Shown piece after piece: positions 33,058-42,271 of a stretch of 62,000 nucleotides of DNA (position 1 is the first letter of the stretch; every line of letters starts with the position of its first letter). The stretch is from Prorocentrum cordatum (lineage: Eukaryota; Sar; Dinophyceae; Prorocentrales; Prorocentraceae), in the NCBI GenBank assembly GCA_963575745.1, contig CAUYUJ010018575.1:62501-124500 (forward strand), read 5' to 3'. The notes below the pieces were generated by a model, which did not search any database, was not told the origin of the DNA, and saw nothing but the letters and a program-made list of their open reading frames with translations. The position numbers were made by a program, and so were the translations under genes.

Positions 33058-33069
33058 TCGACGTAGCTT
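33058..33069 (+). repeat. target-site duplication, right copy
   Basis: TCGACGTAGCTT, identical to 24120-24131; the neighbouring bases on each side differ, so the duplication is exactly 12 bp. Confidence 0.93.
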
Positions 33070-33612
33070 GTCGTCGAACTCCTCCTCGTAGCCCCTTCCA
33101 TATTCTCGCCTTCGGCTCAAAGGTCGTAGGGTCCTTGTCCGCCCAGACCACTTTGGAGCTTAGGATCTTGTCTGGGTCTATCTTCTCAACCGCTGCTCCT
33201 GATATGTGGGTTGCTGCATCGTACTTGCACCAGGTATTCCACTCCTCCTCCACTGCACCCTGCATCGTCTTCTTCCACTTGAGCGTGTCTTTACCCAGCG
33301 TCTTCAGGTTGATCTCCTGATGCTTGTTAGCCCTTGTCGGCTGGGTGCACATGGGCTCGGCCACGAATGCTTCAACCAGGAGTGGCGTCTCCGCCGGCTG
33401 CTTGACTGGTCCCGTCTGCCCCTTCACACGCTTGATGCTGATGAGCACATCGCCCAGCAGGAACTCCTTACGCGTCACGGGATGTTCCTGGCGCTTGCTG
33501 CCCTGATGCTGCTCTGGCTGTCTTGTTCTCGATATTGTCGTCCCTTGTTGTTCTTCCGTTGCTGTTGTCGGCACTGCTGCCGTTTCCTCTGCCTTCTTGC
33601 GTTCTTCCATAT
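33070..33612 (-). pseudogene. copia reverse transcriptase N-terminal part
   Basis: The frame reads LGKDTLKWKKTMQGAVEEEW, the KIDPDKILSSKVVWADK block (the usual position of the WV-x-x-K motif) and FEPKARI, where copia RTs have KARLVVxG. A one-base frame change near 33105 leads to GRGYEEEFDDKLRR, which ends at the duplication and matches directly onto the segment at 24119. Upstream is a Gln/Arg-rich stretch. The frame assignment across the insertion is in phase. Confidence 0.85.
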
Positions 33613-34440
33613 GCTTTTGGATACTGGCAGATTCTTGGAGCTGAGCTCTGTCGTCGTGAGCATTGTCCTTCTTGGTCTGCTTGCTTCAGGTCCTTCTTGA
33701 CCGAATGCTTCTTACCACCACGTTTCACCTCCCTGGGCTGCTCCGGCTCCTCCATGATCTCGTCAGTGTTGCCACCACTTGGAGGTCCAGGCTGTGAGGC
33801 TGCGGGTTGTTGGTCAACTCCCGGTCCATCTTCAGTTCCTTCTTCCTTCATCGATGTGATCTCCTCGATGACCGTGATCGATCGCTGTGCCACCACATCG
33901 TCGATGATCTGAGGGCTAGCTAGCCAGTCCACCCTCGAGATGTCCTGAACCAGGTCGCGTGTGTCCAGATTGAACAGCCGCCTCCTCTCGATCTGATACG
34001 TACTCTGGTGCCGGCTCGGGCAGTAGAGGTGCATTCCTGATATTGTCCAGCTGCCTCAGGTCAGTCTTGCCCTTGCTGCTGGATGCAACTGCTCCTAGGA
34101 TGGTGTCCCAGGCTTGGTGTGCTCGACGTAGTCGCGCTCGTAAATCCTCCTCTGCTTGGTCTTGATCAGCTGGTACTGGTTCGTACTCATTGTCCAGCCT
34201 CTGCCGCATCGGCATCACGTCATTGTCGTGCACCACACCCGATCGTCTCGTTCTGCTGCCCGACTGCTTCGGATGACCCACACCACCTTGAGCTGGTGCT
34301 GCTCCTGGTGTGTCTGATTGTCCTTGCACTGGCTGCTGTTGTGGAGCTTCTTGCTGTCCAGGTAACTGCTGATGATATTCTTGCTGTCGTTCTGGAGCCT
34401 CTCTGTCCAGCTCGCGATCGGGCTGGCCCGCCGTCTGAAA
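33613..34440 (-). pseudogene. copia integrase-RT spacer region
   Basis: A low-complexity, Gln/Glu/Pro-rich segment in two or three frames, with QAWDTILGAVASSSKGKTDL and LVQDISRVDWLASPQIIDDV as the most protein-like pieces. Such spacers between integrase and RT are poorly conserved in copia elements. At least two frame changes occur. Confidence 0.5.
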
Positions 34441-35056
34441 ACAGGTCGGTGAACTGCATGGTCGTCACCTCGTGCTCAGTCGCTTTCCGTAGTAAACTTG
34501 GTGAGCTCAGAATCGGGATCCGATTGTGAATCAGCCAGTGGCCATGCTCGTCCTTGCCCAGGCACCGGGCAGGTCCATGCCATCGAGCATGTAGGTTTCT
34601 CTTTAGATTGTCCGATCGCCAGAACATCAGTAGATCACCTTGCTGGAAGGGCCCTGGCTGGGGCCTTATCCTTGCCAGCACTGTCCGCCTCAACGCAGAT
34701 GAGTTAACTGCCTTCAAAAAGAACTCCGAGCATATCTGCTGAAGGTGTGGTCGATTCCAGAACGGTGTCCTTTCAGCTACCCTGGAAACTACTGCTGGGT
34801 CATTGTCGGGATTCACCAAACTTGCAGGTAGTCGATGTCCAGCTCCGAGTACCCACTGCTGTGGTGAAAAGCCCGCTGTGCTAAGTAGTTGGTTGCACGC
34901 GTTGGCCATGCCTCGTACTGCAGCTGCAACTGAATCCTGGCCACGAATTTCTCCAGCATTGAAGACACTCGTCGCCATCTCCGTTAGGTAACGTACCTTC
35001 CTCTCAACCGTGCCCATCTGCCAGCGTTGTTGAACACCAGGCCTAGGTCGTTGCAC
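34441..35056 (-). pseudogene. copia integrase C-terminal part
   Basis: Frame begins QMGTVERKVRYLTEMATSVF, in which the Glu of VER is the third acid of the integrase triad. It continues CNQLLSTAGFSPQQWVLGAG (the GFSP-x-x-x-x-G motif of rve integrases) and HARWHGPARCLGKDEHGHWL (C-terminal chromatin/DNA-binding region), ending LLRKATEHEV. It is one frame off the preceding segment, with the break near 35015-35050. Confidence 0.8.
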
Positions 35057-36492
35057 AGTGTCTCGAACTCGCCCATGAAGGTAGAGTCCTGGCCCTGCTC
35101 AACCACAGTAGGTTGTCCAGCCCAGGTCAGCCTTCCAAGCCCGAAAGCTTTCTTAGCCAACTCTGCCGTCGGTCTTGATCCAGGACACGTGTAGATAGCC
35201 ACTGTAAAGTCCGATGCAATATCCACGATCACAAGCACTACGTGCATATTCTTGTCCATGTCGGGTATGATCATGAAATCCATGCCAATGGCCTCGTTGA
35301 AGTCTTTCACCTTGGGCTGAGCTGCTGTAGGTCTTGCTGCCGTCCGAGCCTGCTCCTCGCACGTTGTGCATCTGAAGAGTCGTGTTGCCTGCACCGCTCG
35401 TCGACTAGCTCCACCGTGCTGTAAGTATCGTACCAATAACTCCTTGTAGGGTCCACGTGAATGGCTCTCGTGTATCTTTTTGATAGCTGCTCGCATAAGT
35501 GGTGGTACCGCCGTCCATTCCGCCATCTCGATGTTATCGCCGTGCTTGCCGAAGATCGTCGCTGCACTCGCGTGCATGGGTGCTTCCGCCTCTGCAGGAT
35601 TGGCCTCGATCTCGTCAAGCTCGACGTCCTCGAAGTTGTTGGCGTACCTAGCGTACCCACCATGCTGCTTCTCGAGGTTCTGCTGATTCTCGATGCCGTC
35701 CATGATCGTCTTAGCCAGGTTAGCTGTCCAGTTGCCAAGACTTGATGCTGTTCCTTTCGGCCTGTTGATCACGCTCGTGTGCTCGTGCGTGTTGTCACAC
35801 CTGATGCTGTTGAGCTTGGCGCCTAGCATGATGGCCGTTGTCAGGAACCACGTCGGCTTCTTGACGGGATCGCCCATAAAGTCCACCAGGTTGCTGCCCT
35901 CGGCGCACTGGTGCGTCATCGCGGCCACAAGCTCTGAGCCTAGCCACGGCATGAGCTCCCACGCCTTGGACGTCAACGGGTTCTCCAGTAGCATGTGTGC
36001 TCCTCGACGCTTGCAGTTGAGCCAGTTCTGCTTGACGAACCGCAGGTGCTTCGTGCCAGTTGCTAGCTTCATAATTTTCGTCGTCTGCGGAAACATGTGC
36101 GATATGTTCGTGACCGGGCCGCATGGAAAGCCCACGATAGCCATGTAGGGGTCGTCCTCGTCCAGCTGCTTCAGCACTCTCCGCTGTGACTTGATGTCCA
36201 GTAGGTCGTCCCCTGTCAGGATGTCCCTAGGTCTCGTAGTACGGTGCCGCCGCTGCTGAGCTTCCGATGTGGCCGCCATGCCACCAGCATAGAGCTCGCA
36301 TTTGATAGGCCGCTTCTCCTCTGGGTCCGCCTTTAGCGTCTCCACGACCTGCTGGCACTGGTCCAGCTTGTCCTGCCACTCTTTCTCCCACGTCTCGATC
36401 TGCTTCCTCTGCTTTCGTCGCAGGATGCCCTTGTCTATTTCTTGCACCTCCGCGGTCCAGATGTCGATCTCATCCGTCGTAACTGATGGCAC
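34984..36492 (-). CDS. copia polyprotein segment: cytosine-methyltransferase-like domain plus integrase core
   Basis: 502 codons. Residues ~64-262 look like a C5 DNA methyltransferase fold: KCELYAGGMAATSEA (motif I), VGFPCGPVTNISHM (motif IV, Cys124), HMLLENPLTSKAW (motif VI ENP) and a KPTWFLTT block (~212-219). Residues ~336-502 are integrase: H341, H344, C375, C378 form the zinc site (LFRCTTCEE), then AIGMDFMIIP (first Asp, D405) and PTVVEQGQDSTFMGEF, where the second Asp is Glu (E465). The third acid (E) is in the next segment. Methyltransferase domains are known from some dinoflagellate retrotransposons. Activity is unproven and the element is broken elsewhere. Confidence 0.8.
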   Translation of the reverse strand: MPSVTTDEIDIWTAEVQEIDKGILRRKQRKQIETWEKEWQDKLDQCQQVVETLKADPEEKRPIKCELYAGGMAATSEAQQRRHRTTRPRDILTGDDLLDIKSQRRVLKQLDEDDPYMAIVGFPCGPVTNISHMFPQTTKIMKLATGTKHLRFVKQNWLNCKRRGAHMLLENPLTSKAWELMPWLGSELVAAMTHQCAEGSNLVDFMGDPVKKPTWFLTTAIMLGAKLNSIRCDNTHEHTSVINRPKGTASSLGNWTANLAKTIMDGIENQQNLEKQHGGYARYANNFEDVELDEIEANPAEAEAPMHASAATIFGKHGDNIEMAEWTAVPPLMRAAIKKIHESHSRGPYKELLVRYLQHGGASRRAVQATRLFRCTTCEEQARTAARPTAAQPKVKDFNEAIGMDFMIIPDMDKNMHVVLVIVDIASDFTVAIYTCPGSRPTAELAKKAFGLGRLTWAGQPTVVEQGQDSTFMGEFETLCNDLGLVFNNAGRWARLRGRYVT

Positions 36493-37456
36493 TGTTTTGG
36501 TTGTTTCTTTCTTCGGCCAGTACTTGGAGTGAGATCGGTAGGTGCCCCTTCTCGGTCTTGTTGAGCGGCACCCCGTACTTGTTGATCGACTTGAAGTCCG
36601 CCTTCCGCTCCTTCACGTACAGCACTGTGTCTAGCTCTTCCAACTGGTGGATGCTTAGCAGTATTGGCGTCTTCGATTTCGGCAGCCTCTGGAATCGTAG
36701 ATTCACGTCGGCTCCTGCAAGTCCAGCTGTCACCTCCTGCTCGCCTGCTGCCATGACCGGGGCGCTATCATTCACGCTTCGGAAGCGCATGGATGAGCCC
36801 CTCATCCTCGTAATGACCCTGCTGTCCTCCGGGTAGCCGTCCAACGCTAGTGAACATCCACATCCTCGTAAGCACGCCGTGTCTAGTACAGCATGTCCAT
36901 CTGAAATAGGTTCTTTCTTTATCGCGTAGGCCTCGGCCTCCTCCAGCTCCTCGTAGTTCACCTGCAGGCCAGATGCTGGTGCACGATCCTCTGTGGGTCT
37001 GTGGCCTGTGCCTGTCTTGCGTTCCGTCCACAACCATGTCGGTCGCACTCCACGAGGTAGGCGCTCGCAGGTGCTCCTTACGATGTCTCGTAGTTCCGAG
37101 GTACTGTCCCAGGATGCTTGGCATAGGTCGTACACCAAGTTCCTGAGTCCCTGTGGTGCCATCTTCATCGTGATGTGCATGAGCTGGTGGATCCGGTGTA
37201 GTGCCCAGTCCACACACCAATCCATGTAGTCCCTGTAGGCTGCTTCCATGTTCTGACAGCTGACCCATAATGCTGCAATCTGTGCTGCTCGATCTTTGAT
37301 CTTCTGTAGGTCTGCTGCTGTGGTATCCTCTTCATGGTAGTCGGTGCTCGATCTGCTGGGCCATGTCTGTCCTGATCCAGATCCTGGCGTTTGGTCATCA
37401 CTACCTTCAGGTTCTCGTTCTTGATGTTCCTCAGGTATGCTGTGGATCCGATTCAC
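36470..37456 (-). CDS. copia protease segment
   Basis: A 328-codon frame with an acidic N-terminal part, WSVSCQN-like helical region, then DGHAVLDTACLRGCGC, in which DTA is the retropepsin-type catalytic triad. Downstream TPILLSIHQLEELDTVLYVK and KGHLPISLQ fit the C-terminal half of the copia protease. It overlaps the methyltransferase segment by ~20 bases in another frame. The enzyme would process the polyprotein inside the virus-like particle. No internal stop. Confidence 0.7.
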   Translation of the reverse strand: MNRIHSIPEEHQEREPEGSDDQTPGSGSGQTWPSRSSTDYHEEDTTAADLQKIKDRAAQIAALWVSCQNMEAAYRDYMDWCVDWALHRIHQLMHITMKMAPQGLRNLVYDLCQASWDSTSELRDIVRSTCERLPRGVRPTWLWTERKTGTGHRPTEDRAPASGLQVNYEELEEAEAYAIKKEPISDGHAVLDTACLRGCGCSLALDGYPEDSRVITRMRGSSMRFRSVNDSAPVMAAGEQEVTAGLAGADVNLRFQRLPKSKTPILLSIHQLEELDTVLYVKERKADFKSINKYGVPLNKTEKGHLPISLQVLAEERNNQNSAISYDG

Positions 37457-37880
37457 TTCTCAAGGCCACTCTCGTGTGTATACCTTGATCTTCTCCAAGT
37501 GCTGATACCGTCCAGGTGTTCACGATCTGCTCGTCGGTGTCGATTCTCACCTTCGTCAGACTCGTGATCTCCTCCATCGTGGTCTCCATGTTCGCCAGCT
37601 GGTCATTCACGATCTGGATGGCAATCATGTACATTGAGCTGTCCGCCATCAGTAGCTTCACCGCCGTTGCCATCGCAAACCCAGCCCGTCGGAGAAAACC
37701 TCCAGGTCGCCCGTGAAAGCCTCGGCCACCACCTCGTCCTCCACGCTGTAGGTTGCTCGATGATCCGCCACCTGATGGCCTTGTCTTCTCGCACTCCGGG
37801 TCGCCTTTCCAGTGACCCTTCTGAGGACATGCGTTGCATTTCGTGCGAGCCTTTATATTCTTGAGCTTCTCTTCAGGCTT
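37431..37880 (-). pseudogene. copia nucleocapsid zinc knuckle
   Basis: KARTKCNACPQKGHWKGDPEC gives a C-x2-C-x4-H-x6-C variant of the retroviral-type zinc knuckle, followed by a Gly/Arg-rich RNA-binding stretch (RGGRGGGRGFHGRPGG). A TGA near 37878 separates it from the gag frame upstream. The frame continues to a stop at 37431. Confidence 0.7.
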
Positions 37881-38852
37881 CCTTGCCGTCCATCTTGATG
37901 GATCCCTGCTTGTTGATGTTGGCCTTCCAGCCTCGATTGGACTTGCTCTGTGCAAGCCTCTCCCAGGCTTGCTTGTAGTTAGGCTTGGGACCTTTTCGTC
38001 CAGCCCTCCACCCGAGACGCTGTGCCTCAGCAGCTAGTGTGTCGCGCTCCTCCTGGCTGACCTCCTCGGGGTCGACGCATCAATCAATCCCTCGAACTCG
38101 TCGATGTCGGCTGCCAGCGCGTCGTAGTCTTCATCGCTCAGAAGCCCGTCCTCATCGCATACGCCACACTCGTATCCAAGTAGGGCTTCCTCCTCGTCGT
38201 CGTCGTAGTCCACCGGGTATGCTCCATAACGTCCGTGACCACGTTCGTCTCTGCACGTCGTGTCCAGCTGGATGAGCATCGCCGCCGTCACGTCGTCCCA
38301 GATGTACTCGGTGTTGCATTGCCCGAGAATAGTCTTATGCTCGATCATGCTGATATTGGCCAACTTTAGTAGGAAGTACGTCCGCAGGTCTTCGCTCACC
38401 GTCGTGTTCGCTGAGAGAGACTTGAGCCGCTCTTACTCCGTCTCCCGCCTCGATATGTAGTCCTGCACTGACTCCGATCTGCTGCGAAAGCCTTTGAAGA
38501 CATACTCCTTGAATGCTTGCTGCTTTTGTAGTGGTGCGATCCGTTCGCATGCTTGTCGGACTGTGGCCACTACCAACGTTATTGCAGCAAGTGTGTCCTC
38601 GCTTGCTTTGTCCAGCACTGCTTGCGTCGCAATATCGGGCCTCTTCCTTATGAGGTTCCACGCTCGCCCATTCAGAGAGTTCTTGAGCTCGATAGCGTAG
38701 AGCTTCTGCAGCTTATCCTCGCTCGCATAGGAGCCGAGTATTGCGCGTTCCTCGAACACCTCACCGTAGGCTGGGTCGCCGTTGTAGTGCACGACGCCCT
38801 CCTTGTCCACGAAGAGGGGTCCATCGTGGGGATGCTGTTGTCTGGTCGCCAT
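37881..38852 (-). pseudogene. copia gag, capsid region
   Basis: An ATG at 38852-38850 opens MATRQQHPHDGPLFVDKEG, followed by a helical region (KNSLNGRAWNLIRKRPDIAT) of the length and position of copia gag. A TAA at 38433-38435 interrupts it; the same frame resumes with VSEDLRTYFLLKLANISMIE. Near 38075 the frame shifts to DPEEVSQEERDTLAAEAQRL and QAWERLAQSKSNRGWKANIN. One stop and one frame shift break it. Confidence 0.75.
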
Positions 38853-39163
38853 CTTGTCTGTGTTGATGGTATTGCAGTCTCTGATGATAGTATTGTCGTC
38901 TTTGCTGATGGTGTTATGTCTCTGATGATGGTGCCGCCGTCCACCTCGTAGTGGATGTCGTTGTCACTGCTGCTGTCAGGTCGTGGCAACGATTCTCGGC
39001 CAGGCTGCAAGTGATGATGTTCAGCGTGTTGATCGCTGAAAGAAGTGCGCAGTGGTAAAGCACTACGAGAGTCTTGAGCGCCAGCATATATTTGCACGGC
39101 CACTCACAATATGAATCTCGCAACCGTAGAACTGATACAGGTCCAGGCTACCAGTTGAAATGC
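38853..39163 (-). other. copia 5' leader (primer-site region)
   Basis: The untranslated stretch between the 5' LTR and gag. A GTATCAG near 39135 faintly recalls an initiator-tRNA primer site, but it is not adjacent to the LTR. No coding potential recognised. Confidence 0.5.
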
Positions 39164-39367
39164 TGATCACAATATCCCTCCCACCAAGCACTTGATGCAA
39201 GCACAAGATAAGAGAAATAAGATCAATTTATCTCCGTACTCAAAGCAGTCGTGGGTAGATGCGTCCACCCTCCCGCCCAGCCTGTGAGCCACAACAGCCA
39301 TAGGCGGAAGGGAAAGACAGTTCATTGTCACCCTAAATCTCACATCCTCGCCTACCTGATTTTCACA
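39164..39367 (-). repeat. 5' LTR of the copia element
   Basis: Matches 21389-21595. The element-strand start is TGTGAAAATCAGG at 39367. Beyond 39367 the similarity stops abruptly, which fixes the outer border. Confidence 0.87.
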
Positions 39368-40400
39368 ATAATCATGGATAGAGTCATCCACGTATGCAGA
39401 CGGTATTGATGTCATGTGAGGTCTTGTATGAAGTCGTCATCACCCAAACATAATCAGATCATGTGTGCGTCGGCCTCCCAGGGGCGACGCTTGCGTTCAG
39501 AAGTGTTCTACTGTTGCATGTTCGGTGGCTGGCGCGTTCTGGCCATGCCGCCATGCTAACGATATACGATGTTGTTGGCCCTGCGGGCCTCGGGGCCCTC
39601 CCCGGGACAACCCCCTGGGACCGCCCCCAGCGATCCCATGCCTGGACTCTCCCCTGCCGCCGGGGAAGAAATCAAGGGCCTTTCTTCGTCTCGATAGGTG
39701 CTTCACCTCTTGCGTACGACCCCCAGGGCCCCTCCCGGGACCCCTCCCCCCGGGACCCCCACCCCCCGGGACCCCACCCCTGGCGACCCCCCCCCCCCGG
39801 GCCTCCCCCGACGACCCTCCCTATAGAACCCCCCACGGCGGGACCCCCCTCCCCTCGGCTGGAAAGGGATCAAAGGGCAGGGGCGTCCCTTCGACTCGAT
39901 TACAACGTTGTTCGATTTCCGTCTGGCTGGATCGCGTGGGGAGGAGGGCCCAGGGAAAGGGAGATAGCGGCGACGGCGACGACGACCGCAGGGCCGCCTT
40001 GCGAGCCATCTCAGGGCCGCAGAGAGGCGTCTGCGCGCCCAGGAAGCCTCGGGAGCACGCCAGCAAGCGTGGCCAGGAGGGAGGCCCCTTCGAGTATTAC
40101 AAGGCCTAATACCAGACAGTCGCTGGCATACTACCACGCCTCAACGTGCCAGGGGGCTCGGTGGCGGACATCAACAGACGTATACGTAGTGCATGTGAGA
40201 TGGAGAAGCAGGGGGACGATAGCGACAGAGAGAGAGAGAGAGGAAGAGAGAGAAATGCAGGATGTGGCGGCCTGGACGAGCGTTGCTGTAATGGATGGGA
40301 GGCTGCAAAGGCAGACGCGGTGCCTGTCGGTGAGATGGAGCCGAGTGCAAAGCGGCCACGCCTAGAGCCATCAGCAGACCCGTAGCCTTTGGCTGTTTCT
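39368..40400. other. no gene seen; CCCCGGGACCCC minisatellite at 39717-39800
   Basis: Holds a C-rich minisatellite around CCGGGACCCC and a GAGAGA tract near 40225. Open frames of 200-300 codons over the minisatellite read PGPSRDPSPRDPHPPG, an artefact of the repeat. Confidence 0.55.
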
Positions 40401-41135
40401 CACCTGCTCTCATCTCCGTGTACCCCTCCTCCGCCTTCCTCCCCTCCCCCTGCCCTCATCCTCCCCTTTATTCCCTGTGCTCCTCGGGGCCATCGAGCGG
40501 GGATCCCAGGATCCTTGGGGCCCTTCGGGATGACCTGTGTAATGCCTCGTTGTCGTCGTCCCCCTCCTCCTCCGCCTCGACTTCAGGCTCTCTGGATCAG
40601 AGTTCGTGCTGGTATGTTCTGTGCAATACCTCGCTAGACACGTTGTTCACCATTGCTGCTCAAGACTGGCGCATTTGTCCTGGGGGTCACAAAACAAAAG
40701 CAGCTGCAGTGACGCTATCACCTCCCCCACCTCCCCTTGCCCCTTCCCCGTCCTTCTCCTTCTCCTCTTCGTTTTCCTCGTCGTTGTGTCCGCCTTTTCC
40801 GTCCAACTTCATCCTTCTCTCGCTCCTCCATCCTTCGCTCCCGCTGTCTGTTTAGCGCCATGACTGCGGGACAAGAAGGCGCTTGCTCGCTAAAAGGGCC
40901 GCGCTGGCACGTCCCGCCTCCTCTCCTGCTGCTCCTCCGAGCATGGGCCCCTCGCGCCAGCATGCGGTCCTGCGGTACTGAGCGACCCAGCTCCTCCTCC
41001 TCCTCCTCCTCCTCCTCCTCCTTCTTCTCCTCCTCCTCCTCCTCCTCCTCCTCCTCCTCCTCCTGCGAGGAGGAGGCGTTTGGCCCCTCCCTCCCCTTCG
41101 AAAGGGGAACGATTGCATGAGCATTTGTCTTCGGG
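40401..41135. other. pyrimidine-rich DNA with (TCC)n at 40987-41065
   Basis: Plus strand rich in CCTCC, with a nearly pure TCC tract at 40987-41065. No gene seen. Confidence 0.6.
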
Positions 41136-41226
41136 GGTCCGCGCGGACCTCCTGGATCGGCGCCGTGCCCGCCTGGCGGCGCCAGGGGGGGCTCCCAGCG
41201 ATGACCCGGGAGATCCGCGCGGACCT
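41136..41226. repeat. hairpin repeat, family H, copy 3
   Basis: Left arm GGTCCGCGCGGACCTCCTGG (41136 on) with GGATCGGCGCCG. The right arm (41196-41226) ends GATCCGCGCGGACC. The centre GCCTGGCGGCGCCAGG is palindromic, as in copy 2. Confidence 0.8.
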
Positions 41227-42077
41227 CCGCGCGTTGGTGCTTGCCCGGCTTGCTGCTCCTCTGTGCCAGGGCCGGACCTAAACGGTGTTTGGGCGATGTC
41301 TTGGGCCGTTTTCGGATCGATTTCGCGGGCCGTTTTAGGTTAAGCCCTGCTCTGTACCCTCGCTCCCCGCCCCTCTTCGCCGCCCTCCGTGCCTCTGGCA
41401 GGCGTCGCGCCGGCGCGGCGCAGGGGAGGCCGCGCAGTGTGCGGCCTCGATTCGGATGCCGCTGCAGGCGCGGATGATCTGGGGGAGGCCTTGCGGCTGG
41501 TGCCGCCGACCCTGTATGCCACGAGGAGGAGGAGGAGGAGGAGGAGGAGGAGGAGGAGGAGGGACAGGGGGTGGGGGGTGGGGAAGCGGGGGGAGGGTGA
41601 TAGGAGATGGGAGGCGCGGGTGATGTTCCAGCGCCCAGCACGCACGCGCAGTGTGCAGTGGACGCGGCGCCGCGCGGCGCGCGCAGAGCCTGCCTTGAGA
41701 CGCGCAGTGCCGCTGCCTCCGCGGCTCTCAGCCTCGAGAGTGCTGACGGTAGGCCTGGGTCACCATCCAGGGGCGCGAGGACAGCGGCGCTCGGCGCGCC
41801 GCGGCCCGGGCCGGCGAGGCGCCCTTCCCCGGGAGGGGCGGCGCGAGGGCGCGAGGGGCGCCAAGAGGATCGCGCCTCGCGGGGAGCGTTGCGCGAGGCT
41901 GGCCGTCGAAGGCGTCGCAGCGCCGGCTGGCCAGGGCGGCGGCTCCGCTGCCGCGGGCTCCTCGCCGTGTGCCCGCCGTGGCTCCTCGACGACTGGCCGG
42001 AGCGTGCCGGGGCTCCGCGTGCCCAGGAGTCGGCGGCACGTCGTAGCCGGGGGGCTATCGCCGATCATCTGCACGAA
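41227..42077. other. GC-rich DNA, no gene seen; (GGA)n at 41523-41562
   Basis: A GGA tract at 41523-41562, then CpG-rich DNA with open frames in most phases. Nothing recognised. Confidence 0.45.
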
Positions 42078-42271
42078 CGAAATGGGCACGGAATGAATGG
42101 GTACAATGCCCAACAGCGAATCATTTTCATTTTGAACAGGACTCGCTGTCCACGCCGCCGCGGCCTGTGTCCATTCGAGACAGAAGGCCGCCTGCCCAAC
42201 AGCAGCCGCTGTTGGTTTGGGAGAACATTTGTTGTTGGGCATTGTACCCATTCTTTCCGTACCCATTTCGG
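42078..42271. repeat. foldback element, ~40-bp arms
   Basis: Left arm 42078-42117 (CGAAATGGGCACGGAATGAA, TGGGTACAATGCCCAACA) is matched by the reverse complement at 42230-42271 (TTGTTGGGCATTGTACCCAT, TCTTTCCGTACCCATTTCG). The inner ~110 bp contain a weaker second stem (GCCGCGGCCTGTGTCC with AGACAGAAGGCCGC). It is probably MITE-like. Confidence 0.85.

Larger units (their letters stand above)
21389..39367 (-). mobile_element. Ty1/copia-type LTR retrotransposon, split by LINE C
   Basis: A minus-strand element ~9.0 kb long once the insertion (24132-33057) and one copy of its 12-bp duplication are removed. Order 5' to 3': LTR (39367-39164), leader, gag, zinc knuckle, aspartic protease, cytosine-methyltransferase-like domain, integrase, variable region, reverse transcriptase, RNase H, an extra ORF with a membrane segment, tandem repeats, LTR (21595-21389). 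It is less GC-rich than the DNA around it and than the insertion. Many frame shifts, several stops and lost RT catalytic residues show it is inactive. I found no clear 5-bp duplication at its outer ends. Confidence 0.9.

Noticed and set aside
39128-39141. tRNA primer-binding site of the copia element
   Set aside because: GTATCAG occurs but ~25 bases from the LTR and without the expected preceding TGG at the border; not convincing.
39463-40365. 300-codon plus-strand frame
   Set aside because: Reads a CCCCGGGACCCC minisatellite; both strands are open.
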